Shown: positions 25,058 to 32,652 of the stretch, piece by piece
Layout of the letters: every line of letters starts with the position of its first letter
Numbering within the stretch: position 1 is the stretch's first letter
Assembly: GCA_025459245.1 (NCBI GenBank)
Contig: JALOQZ010000009.1
Span: forward strand, 1-36,894
Source of the DNA: Pirellula sp.
GTDB lineage: Bacteria > Planctomycetota > Planctomycetia > Pirellulales > Pirellulaceae
DNA length: 36,894 nucleotides
Reading direction: 5' to 3'
Translations under genes and position numbers: made by a program
Notes under the pieces: generated by a model
Databases searched by the model: none
What the model saw: the letters and a program-made list of their open reading frames with translations, nothing else
Told to the model about the DNA's origin: nothing

Positions 25058-26638
25058 TTACACCGGGCTCATTTGCAATTGTTCTAAAGCTTGCGAAGCA
25101 GCGGTCTTGACCGATAGATCTTCATCCCCAAGCAGAGGCCCCAGCAGTTCGAGGGCGGACTCTCTGTCGTTGCCATAAGCAATCGCATGGATGGCTTGGA
25201 TACGGACGGATTCATGCTCATCGGACAAAGCTGCGACAGCGATCTCTTGGAGACGTTCGTCTTTTCCGAGATAACGAATCATGCGTATCGCCTTCGTTCT
25301 CTTGGCGATCGAGTTCGATTGCGACTCGGTGTCGACGTAGGGAACGCAGCCATGATCGGCAAATCTCACAATGCGTCCGTACGCTCGAACATGCGCGTCG
25401 GGCCATGTTTCTGCGATGCGGAAGAGCTCTTCGCATCGAAACTCGCTAAATAGACCTTCCACCGCCGTACGTACAGTTCCGGGCAGCTCGTAGTATCGAT
25501 CCAGAAGATTCTCGATCGAGGCCTTCAGAGACGCCTTCCACGGGGGTGGCTCATAGGGAGTGATGTCCGGGAGGCTGAAGCAGTCGCTCAACACCATCAC
25601 TACGATCTCTGGCTTCAGGGTCTTCAAGCTTCGTATGGCATTGACGCACTCCTGAGTCACCTCCGGTTGGTTGAGAATCGCCCCTTGAACAACCATTCGA
25701 AGGATGATGTCTGGAGTGGCTTCCATCGCCACGAGCAATCGAAGAAGGGCAGCCGTGTCGATCGCCGTCAGATCGATCTTTGTTGCATCAAAATCGGTCA
25801 GGCACGGCAGCGAGAGGCTGGCAAGGTTCTTTGTTAAGACAGGCGAAACGCCAAATCGCTTTTCTAAGTGACAAAGGGTGCTGAGCGTCTCCGTCGGATT
25901 CCGTTCGAGGAGCAGTTCCAACGCGTTCGAACTGGCAAGCTTGCTCCAAAGAGTTCCGCATAGCAGTTCGCTTACTTCGGTGCGATGAATCGTTCGAAAT
26001 CGCTTGATAAGGAGACCGCAGTGAGGGTCTTGGATTGGTGAAAAAATCTCACGAAACCCTTCATCATCCCAGTGCATCGCGAGGATGTACGCATCCACAA
26101 TCGCGCCAACACGATGTCGGGAGAAACGTCGCAAGGATTGGAGCAAGTCGTCTAGCAATTGCTCCCTCCCCGGCATCGTTAGAGGGGTCAAATGCCGGCG
26201 AGCTTGGGCACCAAAGTCCGCGGCCAAGGAATCGAGCAGTTGCGTAGCGACGATCTGCTGTGGGTCTTCGGGGGATTCAGCAACGGAAATAAGATGATGA
26301 AACAACGGAGCGATCCGAAGCTTCGCGATCGCCACAAGGCCTTGTTGCCTGGAATCAGGATCATCATCGCCGAGCGCTGCTTCAACCGGTGTTGAAAGCA
26401 TGGTCGAGTAGGGGGCTAAAACCGCAAGCTCGTCGGATTGGCATCGGTCGATCCGGCGGACGATCGCTCTCATTTCGTCGTCTCCCCCTCGTGCCATCAG
26501 CGTTTGCACGGCCGCCAAGCGAACCGAGGGAATCACGCTGCTCATCGCGCATTCCAGCACGGAAATCGAGGCAAGGTTGGCAGGGAGTCCCAGCACCTTA
26601 AACGTCGATTGGAGCGGTTTGGTTAGCGAGGATAACAT
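25058..26638 (-). CDS. HEAT-repeat protein
   Basis: The 526-residue alpha-solenoid protein has no catalytic motif or signal peptide. HEAT-like units are clearest at the ends: VIPSVRLAAVQTLMARGGDDEM and QQGLVAIAKLRIAP near the N-terminus, and AKRTKAIRMIRYLG, VRIQAIHAIAYGNDRESALELL and DLSVKTAASQALEQL near the C-terminus. The middle is more divergent, with long Leu-rich helices. Such proteins are usually scaffolds; no partner is known. AAGGA lies six bases before the ATG. The small membrane protein follows after five bases, which suggests the solenoid docks at the membrane. It is divergent from rpsR. Confidence 0.75.
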   Translation of the reverse strand: MLSSLTKPLQSTFKVLGLPANLASISVLECAMSSVIPSVRLAAVQTLMARGGDDEMRAIVRRIDRCQSDELAVLAPYSTMLSTPVEAALGDDDPDSRQQGLVAIAKLRIAPLFHHLISVAESPEDPQQIVATQLLDSLAADFGAQARRHLTPLTMPGREQLLDDLLQSLRRFSRHRVGAIVDAYILAMHWDDEGFREIFSPIQDPHCGLLIKRFRTIHRTEVSELLCGTLWSKLASSNALELLLERNPTETLSTLCHLEKRFGVSPVLTKNLASLSLPCLTDFDATKIDLTAIDTAALLRLLVAMEATPDIILRMVVQGAILNQPEVTQECVNAIRSLKTLKPEIVVMVLSDCFSLPDITPYEPPPWKASLKASIENLLDRYYELPGTVRTAVEGLFSEFRCEELFRIAETWPDAHVRAYGRIVRFADHGCVPYVDTESQSNSIAKRTKAIRMIRYLGKDERLQEIAVAALSDEHESVRIQAIHAIAYGNDRESALELLGPLLGDEDLSVKTAASQALEQLQMSPV

Positions 26639-27031
26639 GGATTGTCCTTGGTCGACTGAGGGGAGGCAGGTAATCCCGTGAAGTCAATCAGCCGGAACCG
26701 ATTCGTCTTATCGAACGAAAAAAACTCCCAGAATTCGTAGAAGTTTCTTGGATGCGGTAAACCATTGTTTCGGGGTGCCCAGTTTGACGACTTTTCCTTC
26801 CCCACCGCTTTTTTCACCGTCGCGTTCCCCCTCCGAGCCGGAATCGCCAGACATTCCCAGCGGGATAGCTAGCCGGATAGCTAGCCATAGTCGACCGAAA
26901 AAGAGGCCCACAAACCCTTTTGCCTATTGAAGGGAACGGAATGCCAGGATAAACTCCGCGACTCGACTTACTGCATTTTGGGGGAAGGAGTTCCCTCGTC
27001 CTCTGTTGTTTTCCTGTTTAACGCAAATAAC
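26639..27031. other. 393-base intergenic region between divergent HEAT-repeat gene and rpsR
   Basis: This gap should hold two divergent promoters, but no convincing -35/-10 pair was found; TTGACG at 26784 lacks a good -10. It contains a perfect 12-bp tandem repeat (26863-26886). A minus-strand GTG-started ORF (26708-26911, 67 codons, [19 protein letters not shown]...) lacks a good ribosome-binding site and is not called. The plus-strand start of the rpsR ORF in the track (26927) is an upstream extension. Confidence 0.6.
26863..26886. repeat. Perfect 12-bp tandem repeat
   Basis: GGATAGCTAGCC occurs twice back to back. Each copy contains the palindrome TAGCTA. It lies 146 bases upstream of rpsR and 225 bases upstream of the divergent HEAT-repeat gene, so a regulatory role is possible. 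Confidence 0.7.
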
Positions 27032-27331
27032 ATGTCTGATTTTCAAGGATCCTTTGGCCGTCGTCCTCCCAATGGTAAGCGAGTTCCGCGCAAGCGTGCG
27101 AGGATGAAGGTTAAGGTCAAGAAGAAGGATCCCTTGCTGGTAGACGGTAAGCGTCCTCGTCCAATGTACGTCGATTACAAGGACGTCGAGCTCCTCTCGA
27201 AGCTGGTAAATCGCCACGGCCGTATCGTTTCCCGTCGTAAATCGGGTTGCTCGGCTACGAGCCAGCACGCAGTGAGCCAAGCGATCAAACGAGCTCGTTT
27301 CATGGCTTTGATGCCATATGTCGGTGAATAG
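27032..27331 (+). CDS. rpsR: 30S ribosomal protein S18
   Basis: This is a small-subunit protein of the platform near S6. The conserved C-terminal part is clear: [25 protein letters not shown]...[24 protein letters not shown], matching bS18 (YKD...L...ITGT...Q..L..AIKRAR..ALLPY). The 99-residue product has a longer basic N-terminus ([27 protein letters not shown]) than the usual ~75-residue protein. The ORF track adds 35 codons upstream. The Met at 27032 ([13 protein letters not shown]) is preferred; an internal Met at about 27104 (MKVKVKKK) would give the shorter size. It stands alone, without the usual rpsF, ssb or rplI neighbours. Confidence 0.93.
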   Translation: MSDFQGSFGRRPPNGKRVPRKRARMKVKVKKKDPLLVDGKRPRPMYVDYKDVELLSKLVNRHGRIVSRRKSGCSATSQHAVSQAIKRARFMALMPYVGE

Positions 27332-27438
27332 AATCGAGCTTCAGCTGGCAGCGGACTAGCATTTTAAATCGGTTGGTCGCTGGAGCATGTTCCGGTGATT
27401 CTCCGATGAGGGCACTATCCTCCGAAGTTTGTTCTCCC

Positions 27439-27464
27439 CCTTCCGAAATTCGTTTCTCGGAAGG
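27439..27464 (+). other. Hairpin in the rpsR-thioesterase spacer
   Basis: CCTTCCGA and TCGGAAGG form a perfect 8-bp stem with a 10-base loop, about 110 bases after the rpsR stop. No T-run follows on either strand, so it is not a standard terminator. It could stabilise the rpsR transcript end. Confidence 0.4.
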
Positions 27465-27532
27465 AAGTGTTCATTGGGCTCCCTAGCGGAGCTCTCTTCA
27501 TTTACAGGCCCGCAATGGGTTTCTGAAGTCAA

Positions 27533-27958
27533 ATGGCTCCATTTGTCTGGGAACGTCGAGTCGAATTCTGCGAGACGGATGCCGCTGGGATCGCCCACTT
27601 TTCGTCCCTTTTTCAGTACATGGAGCAAGCGGAGCACGCTCTGCTCCGTTCTGTAGGGGAATCGGTCTTTTCTCATGATCCCGATTCCATCACCTGGCCT
27701 CGAGTTCACGTCGAGGCAGATTTCTTGGGCCCCGCTTGTTTCGAAGAAGTCATTTCGGTGCAAGTGCGGATTATAAAGCTGGGAAACTCGAGCGTTCATT
27801 ACGGATTTGACCTTCGAGGGCCACGGGGGCCTGTGGCGAAAGGGGAGACCGTTTCGGTATGCTGTAAACGAACACTTGACCAGCGGGGGAAATCCTCTTT
27901 AGAGAAGGTGGGGATTCCAACATCTCTTCGCGAGGCCCTTGCTCCTTACCTTGCCTAA
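27533..27958 (+). CDS. Hotdog-fold acyl-CoA thioesterase (YbgC/4HBT type)
   Basis: The single-domain 141-residue hotdog protein is predicted to hydrolyse acyl-CoA thioesters in the cytoplasm. The diagnostic segment is near the N-terminus: RRVEFCETDAAGIAHFSSLFQYMEQAEHALL, which matches the V-x-(Y/F)-x-(D/E)-TDxxG-x-x-(H/Y) pattern containing the catalytic Asp. The PRVHVEADFLGPACFEEVISVQVRI and LGNSSVHYGFDL strands follow. No tol-pal genes adjoin it, so a YbgC-type role in membrane assembly is not supported by context. The next gene starts 22 bases after its stop. The ribosome-binding site is weak. Confidence 0.87.
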   Translation: MAPFVWERRVEFCETDAAGIAHFSSLFQYMEQAEHALLRSVGESVFSHDPDSITWPRVHVEADFLGPACFEEVISVQVRIIKLGNSSVHYGFDLRGPRGPVAKGETVSVCCKRTLDQRGKSSLEKVGIPTSLREALAPYLA

Positions 27959-27980
27959 TCAATTCGACGGAGAATGGTCG

Positions 27981-28481
27981 ATGGGTCGTACAATCAAAAA
28001 TGGGAAGCGGTTCGTTAGTTTGTCGTTCATCGCGTTGGCCGCAACGCACTCCGTCGGTTGCAAGCCGGCCGCAGAAGTAGAAAAAGATCGGCTGGCAGCG
28101 GAACAACAAGCTGCGGCTGGGGCGCAAGGCGAAGCGCCGTTTCAGGCTCAGAAGGCCGAAACGGGAGTGACCGGGAAAGGGAAGAGTTTGGAGGGAGTAT
28201 CCGATTACAACCCAGCCAAATTTGTAGCCGGCCCTGCGTCGGTCCTACTCAAAGCGAGAGAGAAGGTCTTCTTCGAAATCCAGCTCCCAAAAGCCATGGA
28301 TTTATTCAAAGCGACGCATGGGAGGGCTCCCAAGAGCCACGAAGAATTCATGCAGGAGGTGATTACCACTCAGGTCAAGATGCCACAGCTCCCCGAAGGC
28401 CTGCGCTACCGCTATCGCCCCGATTTGGCAGAACTGTGGGTCGAGCCGATCGAAGGTAACTCGGAAAAATCCCCCCAATAA
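27981..28481 (+). CDS. Hypothetical lipoprotein
   Basis: I do not recognise this family. The ORF track starts at 27939 inside the thioesterase gene. The Met at 27981 (MGRTIKNGKRFVSLSFIALAATHSVGC) has GGAG eight bases upstream and begins a plausible lipoprotein signal with a weak lipobox (HSVGC). A Lys/Glu/Ala/Gln-rich linker follows (AAEVEKDRLAAEQQAAAGAQGE). The rest is soluble: YNPAKFVAGPASVLLKAREKVFFEIQLPKAMDLFKATHGRAPKSHEEFMQEV, then LPEGLRYRYRPDLAELWVEP. The latter part resembles the helical region plus short sheet seen in pseudopilin-like planctomycete proteins (compare RAPKSHEEFM and LPEGLRYRYRPD), but I see no prepilin site. About 166 residues. Confidence 0.75.
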   Translation: MGRTIKNGKRFVSLSFIALAATHSVGCKPAAEVEKDRLAAEQQAAAGAQGEAPFQAQKAETGVTGKGKSLEGVSDYNPAKFVAGPASVLLKAREKVFFEIQLPKAMDLFKATHGRAPKSHEEFMQEVITTQVKMPQLPEGLRYRYRPDLAELWVEPIEGNSEKSPQ

Positions 28482-28544
28482 CGAATCATTTGAGCGAACC
28501 ATTCGCAACTGGAATCGAGAGCATCAACCCCCGTAGGAGCCTCC

Positions 28545-29201
28545 ATGCGTTTCGACGCAGTCATTTACGATTTGGACGGAACACTGCTTGATTCACTCCA
28601 CGATTTGGCAGAAACGGTCAATGAAGTTCTGGAGGTATTAGGGCGTCCCACGTACAGCATCGACGCGTATCGCTTCATGGTCGGAGATGGCGTTTCTGTT
28701 CTTTTTCAGCGAGCTCTTCCCGAGACTCAGTCGGATCCCTCTCTGAAAGAGCGAGCCCTCGCGCTGTTCGATCAAATCTATTCAACTCGATGGAATAATC
28801 GTTCTAAACCGTATCCTGGTATTCTGCCCATGCTAAAAAAGTTGGAAACCGTCGGGTTGCGGCAGTGCATTCTCTCCAACAAGCCGGATGCGTTTACGAG
28901 CAAGTGCGCGGCTTATTTCTTTCCATCCGCAAAGTTTGACATGGTCGTCGGGCATTCCGAGCGATTCCCTCGCAAGCCCGACCCTACGAGTGCACGGTGG
29001 ATTGCATCCCAGTTGGGAGTTTGTTCGGAAAGAATCGCTTATGTCGGTGATACAAACACAGACATGAAAACTGCTGTTGGGGCTGGCCTACACGCGATTG
29101 GAGTTACCTGGGGATTTCGCCCCGAGAGTGAACTGCGCGAATGGGGCGCCGACAGTATTGCACGGGATCCGGAGGAGCTGACCGAGCTTCTCGCAGGATA
29201 G
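28545..29201 (+). CDS. gph: HAD-family hydrolase, phosphoglycolate phosphatase-like
   Basis: The HAD superfamily enzyme is probably a phosphatase of 2-phosphoglycolate or another small phosphate ester. Motif I is YDLDGTLLDSLHDLAE (nucleophile Asp and general acid Asp). A C1-type helical cap at about 20-85 includes RFMVGDGVSVLFQRALPE. Motif II is LSNKPD, motif III the Lys of PRKPDPT, and motif IV VGDTNTDMKTAVGAG. The 218-residue size and the GDGVxxLxxRALP cap motif are typical of Gph. AGGAG lies about seven bases upstream of the ATG. The substrate cannot be fixed from sequence alone. Confidence 0.87.
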   Translation: MRFDAVIYDLDGTLLDSLHDLAETVNEVLEVLGRPTYSIDAYRFMVGDGVSVLFQRALPETQSDPSLKERALALFDQIYSTRWNNRSKPYPGILPMLKKLETVGLRQCILSNKPDAFTSKCAAYFFPSAKFDMVVGHSERFPRKPDPTSARWIASQLGVCSERIAYVGDTNTDMKTAVGAGLHAIGVTWGFRPESELREWGADSIARDPEELTELLAG

Positions 29202-29259
29202 GCGATGCTACATGGCGAGCCATTCGCGACGACTTCGATTCGTTTGCATGTGGTAAGTC

Positions 29260-30582
29260 ATGAAGCCAACATTAAGCCCCGGCCGGTCTCCCGATCAAGC
29301 GAAGCAAGATGACTTCGAGAATATCAAACGACGTATTCATCAACGGTTGGTCGACAAGCTCGATCTATCCCGCGTCGGTGATTTGAAGGGCGAATCATTC
29401 AGGCGCGAGATTCGCATCGTCGTCGAGCATCTGTGCGACAGCGAGAACACGCACCTCAACCGATCCGAGCGAGATCGTTTGATCGAGGAAGTTCTCGACG
29501 AGACTCTCGGGCTCGGGCCGCTTGAATTCCTGCTCAAAGATCCGGCCATCAGCGATATCCTGATCAACGGACCGAAAAACATTTTCGTCGAGCGTAAGGG
29601 GCAACTCGAGAAGACCTCCGTCGAGTTCCGTGATAACGCTCACTTGATGCAAATCATCGACCGAATCGTTTCCAAGGTCGGTCGTCGCGTCGATGAAACC
29701 TGCCCGATGGTGGACGCGCGTTTGGAAGATGGTTCACGGGTGAACGCGATCATCCCACCGCTAGCGCTTGATGGCGCCGCGGTATCCATCCGGCGATTTG
29801 GCTCGAACCCGCTGAAGCTGGAGGGGTTGCTGAATTACAAAGCGTTCACGCCCGAGATGGTGATGCTCCTCGAAGGATGTATCAAAGCTCGATTGAACAT
29901 CATCATCAGCGGGGGTACTGGGTCCGGTAAAACGACTCTTCTCAACACATTGAGCAGCTTCATCCCGAATGATCAACGGATCGTAACTATTGAAGACGCT
30001 GCTGAACTGCAGCTTCAACAAGAGCACGTTGTTCGATTGGAGACACGCCCCGCCAATATTGAAGGAACCGGTGCAATCACCGCGACGGACCTAGTTCGAA
30101 ACGCGTTGCGTATGCGCCCTGAACGAATCATCATCGGTGAGTGTCGAGGAGGTGAAACCCTTGACATGCTGCAAGCTATGAACACGGGTCACGATGGTTC
30201 GATGACAACCATCCACTCTAACTCGCCTCGCGATGCGATCGCACGCCTCGAAACGCTGGTCATGATGGCTGGCTTCGAGCTTCCGGTAAAAGCGATTCGA
30301 CAGCAAATCGCGGGGGCGGTTGATGTTATTATTCAAGCCAACCGTCTGCAGGGCGGGCCCCGCCGCGTGCTCAACATCACCGAAGTTCAAGGGATGGAGC
30401 AAGACACGGTGGTTCTGCAAGACATCTATCGATTCGTTCAAGACGGAATCGATGAGAATGGAAGAGCCTCTGGTTATTTTGAAGCCACTGGGGTGCGTCC
30501 ATCTTTTATGCCAAGACTGGAGGCCGCGGGAATTCGTCTTCCTGCGAGCGCATTCCGTCAACGGATCATGATGCGAGCTTAA
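29260..30582 (+). CDS. cpaF: Tad pilus/secretion ATPase (CpaF/TadA)
   Basis: This is the hexameric type II/IV secretion ATPase that drives Flp pilus assembly at the inner membrane. An N-terminal helical region ([21 protein letters not shown]) is followed by the PilT/CpaF N-domain ([34 protein letters not shown]). Walker A is GGTGSGKTT (about 217-225), the Asp box is [11 protein letters not shown], and Walker B is [14 protein letters not shown]. The His box [22 protein letters not shown] is also intact. Length of 440 is normal. tadB begins four bases after its stop. Upstream tad genes (cpaB, secretin, cpaE, prepilin peptidase) are not next to it; the gph-like gene is. Confidence 0.96.
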   Translation: MKPTLSPGRSPDQAKQDDFENIKRRIHQRLVDKLDLSRVGDLKGESFRREIRIVVEHLCDSENTHLNRSERDRLIEEVLDETLGLGPLEFLLKDPAISDILINGPKNIFVERKGQLEKTSVEFRDNAHLMQIIDRIVSKVGRRVDETCPMVDARLEDGSRVNAIIPPLALDGAAVSIRRFGSNPLKLEGLLNYKAFTPEMVMLLEGCIKARLNIIISGGTGSGKTTLLNTLSSFIPNDQRIVTIEDAAELQLQQEHVVRLETRPANIEGTGAITATDLVRNALRMRPERIIIGECRGGETLDMLQAMNTGHDGSMTTIHSNSPRDAIARLETLVMMAGFELPVKAIRQQIAGAVDVIIQANRLQGGPRRVLNITEVQGMEQDTVVLQDIYRFVQDGIDENGRASGYFEATGVRPSFMPRLEAAGIRLPASAFRQRIMMRA

Positions 30583-30586
30583 TACG

Positions 30587-31552
30587 ATGCTGATTCTTAT
30601 TATTGCTGTATCGGTCGGTATATGCGTAGCCGCCATGGTCGGCGCAGTCGCCTTTGCGATTCGCGGCGATGAAGACTCTATCGCGGAATCCCGGCTCAGT
30701 TCGCTTACAAAAAGAAATAGCCCCGAGCTATTGAACGACTCCGATCTGCTGCAATTGCGCGGTGGACCAGCGAATGCTGCTCGAAACGCACTTGACGATT
30801 GGATGGCTCGCACCTTCGATATGCAATCGTTGATCGAGCAAGCGGACATCAAAATGACGCTGTCGCAGTTCACATTTCTCTGCATCGGGCTCGCGATCGC
30901 CGGGACGATCGGATGCGCGATGGCTCCTATCCCGATCTTCATCGCCCCCGCTGCGGGCGCGATTCTCTTTTTCACTCCTTTCCTTTGGGTCAACTTCAAG
31001 AGAAAAAGACGGATTGCCAAGTTCAACGCGCAGCTCCCTGAGGCGCTCGAGATGCTGAGCCGCTCGCTTCGCGCAGGGCATTCCATCGGTGCAGGTTTTG
31101 GTTTGATCGCAGCAGAGATGCAGAATCCGCTCGCCAAGGAGTTCGGGCGTTGCTTTGAAGAACAAAATCTGGGTGTCTCGTTGGAAGGCTCGTTGGAGAG
31201 CATGGCAAAGCGGATTCCCAACCTTGATTTGCGATTCTTTGTTACTGCGGTTGTTCTTCAACGGACCACCGGTGGGGACCTTGCAGAAATTTTGGACAAG
31301 ATCGGACGACTTGTTCGTGCCCGTTACCGATTGGCTGGGCAGATTCAAGCGCTCACAGGTGAAGGACGCTTGTCCGGTGTCGTGCTGCTGGCCCTGCCCC
31401 CCGGCTTGTTTGTGGTCATGCTGTTTCTTAACCGTGAATACGTGATGAAGCTTTTTTCGGACCCCATCGGCCAATGGCTTTTGGGTGGAGCCATTGCGAT
31501 GCAGCTCGCAGGTGCCTTCGTCATTCGGAAGATTATTGATATCAAGGTTTAG
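30587..31552 (+). CDS. tadB: Tad inner-membrane platform protein TadB
   Basis: TadB and TadC form the GspF-like inner-membrane platform of the Tad pilus. The 321-residue protein has an N-terminal helix (MLILIIAVSVGICVAAMVGAVAFAI), two central helices (TFLCIGLAIAGTIGCAMAPIPIFIAPAAGAILFFTPFLWV) and two C-terminal ones (VVLLALPPGLFVVMLFL, WLLGGAIAMQLAGAFVI). The T2SSF core is between them: LPEALEMLSRSLRAGHSIGAGFGLIAAEM, FEEQNLGVSLEGSLESMAKRIPNLDLRFFVTAVVLQRTTGGDLAEILD and GEGRLSGVVL. It lies between cpaF and tadC with very short gaps. Confidence 0.95.
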   Translation: MLILIIAVSVGICVAAMVGAVAFAIRGDEDSIAESRLSSLTKRNSPELLNDSDLLQLRGGPANAARNALDDWMARTFDMQSLIEQADIKMTLSQFTFLCIGLAIAGTIGCAMAPIPIFIAPAAGAILFFTPFLWVNFKRKRRIAKFNAQLPEALEMLSRSLRAGHSIGAGFGLIAAEMQNPLAKEFGRCFEEQNLGVSLEGSLESMAKRIPNLDLRFFVTAVVLQRTTGGDLAEILDKIGRLVRARYRLAGQIQALTGEGRLSGVVLLALPPGLFVVMLFLNREYVMKLFSDPIGQWLLGGAIAMQLAGAFVIRKIIDIKV

Positions 31553-31561
31553 CGGTACGGA

Positions 31562-32551
31562 GTGAAGCTAGTGAACATCTACATGCTTGGCGCCTTGGAT
31601 CAGCGATGGATTATTATGGCGGCCGTCTTTCTGGGAGTCGGTGCGCTGGTTTGGTTCTTGCTCGATCTCTTCTCCAAGGACCAGCAGGCTTCCGCCGAGA
31701 TGCGGCTGGATCTGCTCAATGATCGCAAACGGACCAGCTCGTCCGCAGACGACAAGGTCAAGGGGGTCAACAAAGTTACCAAAGCATTGGAAATGGCTTC
31801 GCCGGCCCTCTCCAAGCATCTAGAGCCAAAGACACAAGAGGAGAAGGGAAAGCTCGTTCAACGATTGTCGGAAGCTGGGTTCCGATCCGAAGAAGCTCCG
31901 GCAATGTTCCTTTCAATCAAAGTCATCGTTGCTATCACCGGCTTTGTACTTGCCGGGGGAATTTCTGCACTGGCTTCGGGGTTCAATCAGTCGATTCTGC
32001 TGCGAGCCATCCTGGGTGGTGGCATCGCTTTCTTCATGCCGGAAATGATTTTGGACTTCTTGCGATCAAGCCGTAAGAAGCAGATCACCCTCGGGTTGCC
32101 AGACTGTCTCGACTTGATGGTCGTGAGCGTGGAGGCAGGCTTGGGATTGGATCAAGCGATGCGCAAGGTCTCAGAAGAAATGCGTTCTTCGTACCGTGTC
32201 TTAGCGGAGGAGATTCAATTGTGCACGCTCCACCTGCAAATGGGCAAAGTACGAGCGAGCGTGTTGCAAGATTTAGGGCAACGCACCGGAGTGGAAGATC
32301 TGCGAACACTTGCCACCTTGCTCATTCAAGCCGACAAGTTCGGCTCTGGCGTCGCTCAAGCATTGCGTGTTCAAAGCGATTCGATGCGAATCAAACGCCA
32401 GCAAATAGCCGAAGAGAAAGCGGCTAAGACAGCGGTCAAACTGATTTTCCCGCTCGTTGTCTTCATTTTCCCTGGCGTCTTCGTTGTGCTCGTCGGCCCC
32501 GCAGCCATCCAAATGGCCCGCGAGATGTTTCCTGCGATGCAAGGCAAATAA
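31562..32551 (+). CDS. tadC: Tad inner-membrane platform protein TadC
   Basis: This is the second GspF-like platform protein, 329 residues. Helices are seen near the N-terminus (WIIMAAVFLGVGALVWFLLDLF), in the middle (IKVIVAITGFVLAGGISALASGF, ILLRAILGGGIAFFMPEMILDF) and at the end (KLIFPLVVFIFPGVFVVLVGPAAIQM). The T2SSF core contains LGLPDCLDLMVVSVEAGLGLDQAMRKVSEEM and RTGVEDLRTLATLLIQADKFGSGVAQALRVQSD. The track start is GTG 31562. A GTG at 31571 (MNIYMLGAL) has GGAG eight bases upstream and may be the true start. It is the last gene of the cpaF-tadB-tadC run and is followed by a strong hairpin. Confidence 0.95.
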   Translation: MKLVNIYMLGALDQRWIIMAAVFLGVGALVWFLLDLFSKDQQASAEMRLDLLNDRKRTSSSADDKVKGVNKVTKALEMASPALSKHLEPKTQEEKGKLVQRLSEAGFRSEEAPAMFLSIKVIVAITGFVLAGGISALASGFNQSILLRAILGGGIAFFMPEMILDFLRSSRKKQITLGLPDCLDLMVVSVEAGLGLDQAMRKVSEEMRSSYRVLAEEIQLCTLHLQMGKVRASVLQDLGQRTGVEDLRTLATLLIQADKFGSGVAQALRVQSDSMRIKRQQIAEEKAAKTAVKLIFPLVVFIFPGVFVVLVGPAAIQMAREMFPAMQGK

Positions 32552-32590
32552 AAGAACAAAAGATAGTTTTCCGATAGACGCTAAACGAAA

Positions 32591-32619
32591 GAAGCCCTCC
32601 GCAAGGAGGGCTTCTCATT
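32591..32619. terminator. Bidirectional terminator between tadC and the polysaccharide export gene
   Basis: GAAGCCCTCC-GCAA-GGAGGGCTTC is a perfect 10-bp stem capped by a GNRA tetraloop. It lies 39 bases after the tadC stop and 38 bases after the convergent export-gene stop. The T-tracts are short on both sides (TCATTT on plus; TTTCGTTT on minus), so it probably serves both genes. Confidence 0.8.
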
Positions 32620-32652
32620 TAGATCATGCTCGCGACCTGATCTCGCGTTGTG

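Noticed and set aside
26708-26911. 67-codon minus-strand ORF in the rpsR upstream gap
   Set aside because: GTG start without a proper ribosome-binding site, partly built from the 12-bp tandem repeat (LAIRLAIP) and low-complexity Gly/Glu; not convincing as a gene.
30091-31221. 376-codon minus-strand ORF opposite cpaF and tadB
   Set aside because: It spans two genes with clear Tad family matches and reads as low-complexity shadow sequence.
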